8,652 bases of DNA from an uncultured Eubacteriales bacterium (GTDB taxonomy: Bacteria > Bacillota > Clostridia > Christensenellales > Christensenellaceae), in contig UQXU01000076.1 in assembly GCA_900545085.1 (NCBI GenBank), positions 1 to 8,652 on the forward strand, in the 5' to 3' direction. Positions 7,598-8,652 of the stretch are shown one piece after another. Both the position numbers and the translations under genes were made by a program. The notes under the pieces are model-generated. The model did not search any database and had not been told where the DNA came from. It saw only the letters and a list, made by a program, of their open reading frames with translations. Positions within the stretch are counted from its first letter, which is position 1, and each line of letters opens with the position of its first letter.

Positions 7598-8473
7598 CTA
7601 CTTTCCCCGTTCTGCCATAAGGAGCTCGATTTCACTTTCATTAATCCCCACCATGGCTTCTCCTAAATCTGTAGAAAGCTCTGCAATAAGCTTTGCATCA
7701 TTATAGTTTGCCACAGCTTTTACTATGGCAGAAGCGCGCTTAGCAGGATTCCCCGATTTAAAAATTCCCGAGCCTACAAACACGCCTTCCGCTCCCAACT
7801 GCATCATCAATGCAGCATCCGCAGGAGTTGCGACGCCGCCTGCTGCGAAGTTCACCACCGGGAGCCTGCCATTATCATGAACATATTTCAATAAATCATA
7901 TGGCACCTGAAGCTGCTTGGACGCTTCGAAAAGCTCGTCATTGCGTAAATTTTGTACTCTGCGAATTTCCGCATTCATAGCGCGCATATGACGCACGGCC
8001 TGTACGACATCACCCGTCCCCGGCTCGCCCTTAGTTCTTATCATTGACGCGCCTTCCGCAATTCTGCGCAGCGCTTCGCCTAAGTCTCTGGCGCCGCATA
8101 CAAACGGAACTTTAAATTGTGTTTTATCTATATGATATACATCATCCGCAGGCGACAGAACCTCACTTTCGTCTATGTAATCAATTTCAATAGCTTCCAG
8201 AATCTGAGCTTCTACAAAATGCCCGATGCGGCATTTCGCCATTACCGGAATAGACACAGCCTCCTGAATTCCTCTAATCATTTTAGGATCACTCATGCGA
8301 GATACTCCGCCGGCAGCTCTTATATCCGCCGGAATGCGCTCCAGGGCCATAACTGCACACGCACCTGCCTCCTCAGCAATTTTAGCCTGCTCTGGAGTCG
8401 TTACGTCCATTATTACTCCGCCTTTGAGCATTTGCGCTAACTCTTTATTTAATTCATATCTTGTTTTTTCCAT
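7598..8473 (-). CDS. pdxS: PLP synthase subunit PdxS
   Basis: TIM-barrel synthase subunit that builds pyridoxal 5'-phosphate from ribose 5-phosphate, glyceraldehyde 3-phosphate and ammonia supplied by PdxT. The 291 residues match the family (about 290-295) and conservation runs end to end. D23 in [10 protein letters not shown]80 in VMAKCRIGH (the lysine forming the Schiff base with the pentose) and K148 in RTKGEPGTG (second-site lysine) correspond to B. subtilis D24, K81 and K149. The phosphate-binding [12 protein letters not shown] and [11 protein letters not shown] stretches are intact. Family members usually have alanine where this one has C81, next to the reactive lysine. The ATG has AAGGAG at 8481-8486, 7 nt upstream. 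First gene of the pdxST operon, transcribed towards the ior operon. Confidence 0.97.
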   Translation of the reverse strand: MEKTRYELNKELAQMLKGGVIMDVTTPEQAKIAEEAGACAVMALERIPADIRAAGGVSRMSDPKMIRGIQEAVSIPVMAKCRIGHFVEAQILEAIEIDYIDESEVLSPADDVYHIDKTQFKVPFVCGARDLGEALRRIAEGASMIRTKGEPGTGDVVQAVRHMRAMNAEIRRVQNLRNDELFEASKQLQVPYDLLKYVHDNGRLPVVNFAAGGVATPADAALMMQLGAEGVFVGSGIFKSGNPAKRASAIVKAVANYNDAKLIAELSTDLGEAMVGINESEIELLMAERGK

Positions 8474-8503
8474 AACTAAACTCCTTAATATTAATATGAA
8501 TTA

Positions 8504-8532
8504 ATTTTATGTCAGATCTGATTATCTGTAAA
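8504..8532 (-). promoter_or_regulatory. Promoter of pdxST with palindrome in the spacer
   Basis: Read on the minus strand, TTTACA (8532-8527) and TAAAAT (8509-8504) are 17 bp apart, each one mismatch from consensus. The start would fall near 8497, giving a leader of about 24 nt, just enough for the AAGGAG ribosome site. A perfect 10-bp palindrome TCAGATCTGA (8512-8521) sits in the spacer, a position where a bound repressor or MerR-like activator could act. That regulatory reading is inference. Confidence 0.65.
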
Positions 8533-8604
8533 TACTCAGTTTTGCACATTTTAAAAATACCAGAATACAGTTAATTATATATCAGTCCCAAAATATTTAA
8601 ATCA

Positions 8605-8629
8605 AAACCACCGGTTGAACCGGTGGTTT
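8605..8629. repeat. Perfect 12-1-12 palindrome, hairpin near the right edge
   Basis: AAACCACCGGTT (8605-8616) and AACCGGTGGTTT (8618-8629) are exact reverse complements around a single G. As RNA or single-stranded DNA it forms a 10-bp stem with a five-base loop. On the minus strand it is followed by TTTTGATTTAAATATTTT, so it could terminate a minus-strand gene entering from the right. Its CCACCGG/CCGGTGG stem also resembles subterminal hairpins of IS200/IS605-family or REP-like elements. The window ends too soon to decide. Confidence 0.6.
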
Positions 8630-8634
8630 GAACA

Positions 8635-8649
8635 GGCCCTATAAGGGCC
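8635..8649. repeat. Second GC-rich hairpin at the right edge
   Basis: GGCCCT (8635-8640) and AGGGCC (8644-8649) are exact reverse complements with a three-base loop (ATA), five bases after the preceding palindrome. Two consecutive strong hairpins suggest one structured unit, not chance, but the second is cut close to the window end. Confidence 0.5.
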
Positions 8650-8652
8650 CCA

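Noticed and set aside
7597..7641. Longer pdxT start at 7641 on the minus strand
   Set aside because: It would overlap the 3' end of pdxS by 44 nt and add 15 residues absent from PdxT. The ATG at 7596 gives the canonical MAIGILSVQG.
8117..8504. Plus-strand frames antisense to pdxS
   Set aside because: They lie wholly over conserved pdxS coding sequence and its start, with no domain and no initiation signal.
2..8652. A new defence, mobile or biosynthetic system
   Set aside because: Every gene falls in a well-known housekeeping or metabolic family, and no nuclease, integrase, toxin, reverse transcriptase or repeat array is visible.

Overview
The window looks like ordinary chromosomal DNA from an anaerobic, low-to-moderate GC Firmicute, probably a clostridium of the Oscillospirales/Ruminococcus type. 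The grounds are the clostridial style of the LeuRS sequence, strong Shine-Dalgarno sites, a TTG start, TTGACA/TATAAT-type promoters with 17-bp spacers, intrinsic terminators, and an oxygen-sensitive ferredoxin-dependent 2-oxoacid oxidoreductase. The genus is inferred, not shown.

Layout. (1) Positions 2-2365, plus strand: leucyl-tRNA synthetase (leuS), missing its N-terminus at the left edge and closed by a strong terminator at about 2377-2416. (2) Positions 2366-2637, no gene: this terminator, an overlapping AT-rich inverted repeat, a near-consensus promoter (TTGACT-17 bp-TATAAT) and a leader of roughly 118 nt. (3) Positions 2638-6782, plus strand: a tight four-gene operon of iorA, iorB, a PaaK-type aryl-acetate CoA ligase and a 144-residue tandem ACT-domain protein. 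Gaps are 17 to 31 nt. (4) Positions 6783-7032, no gene: a terminator for the operon, a perfect-stem bidirectional terminator between the convergent units, and one further stem-loop. (5) Positions 7033-8473, minus strand: pdxS then pdxT, the two subunits of PLP synthase, 1 nt apart. (6) Positions 8474-8652, no gene: the pdxST promoter, with a 10-bp palindrome in its spacer, then two GC-rich hairpins at the right edge that resemble a terminator or the end of an IS200/IS605/REP-like element.

How the genes work together. IorAB oxidatively decarboxylates aryl-pyruvates, the transamination products of Trp, Phe and Tyr, to aryl-acetyl-CoA with reduction of ferredoxin. The PaaK homologue interconverts aryl-acetates and their CoA thioesters with ATP/AMP. 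The pair can therefore run as an energy-conserving route for aromatic amino-acid fermentation, or in reverse to salvage aryl-acetates into aromatic amino acids. The ACT-only protein is a likely amino-acid sensor for this step. PdxST makes pyridoxal 5'-phosphate de novo, the cofactor of the aminotransferases that would feed IorAB, but it is a separate, oppositely oriented unit and no functional link is shown.

I found no RNA genes, CRISPR arrays, complete mobile elements or clearly new system. The most rewarding points are the ACT partner of the IorAB-PaaK module, the palindrome inside the pdxS promoter, and the hairpin pair at the right edge.
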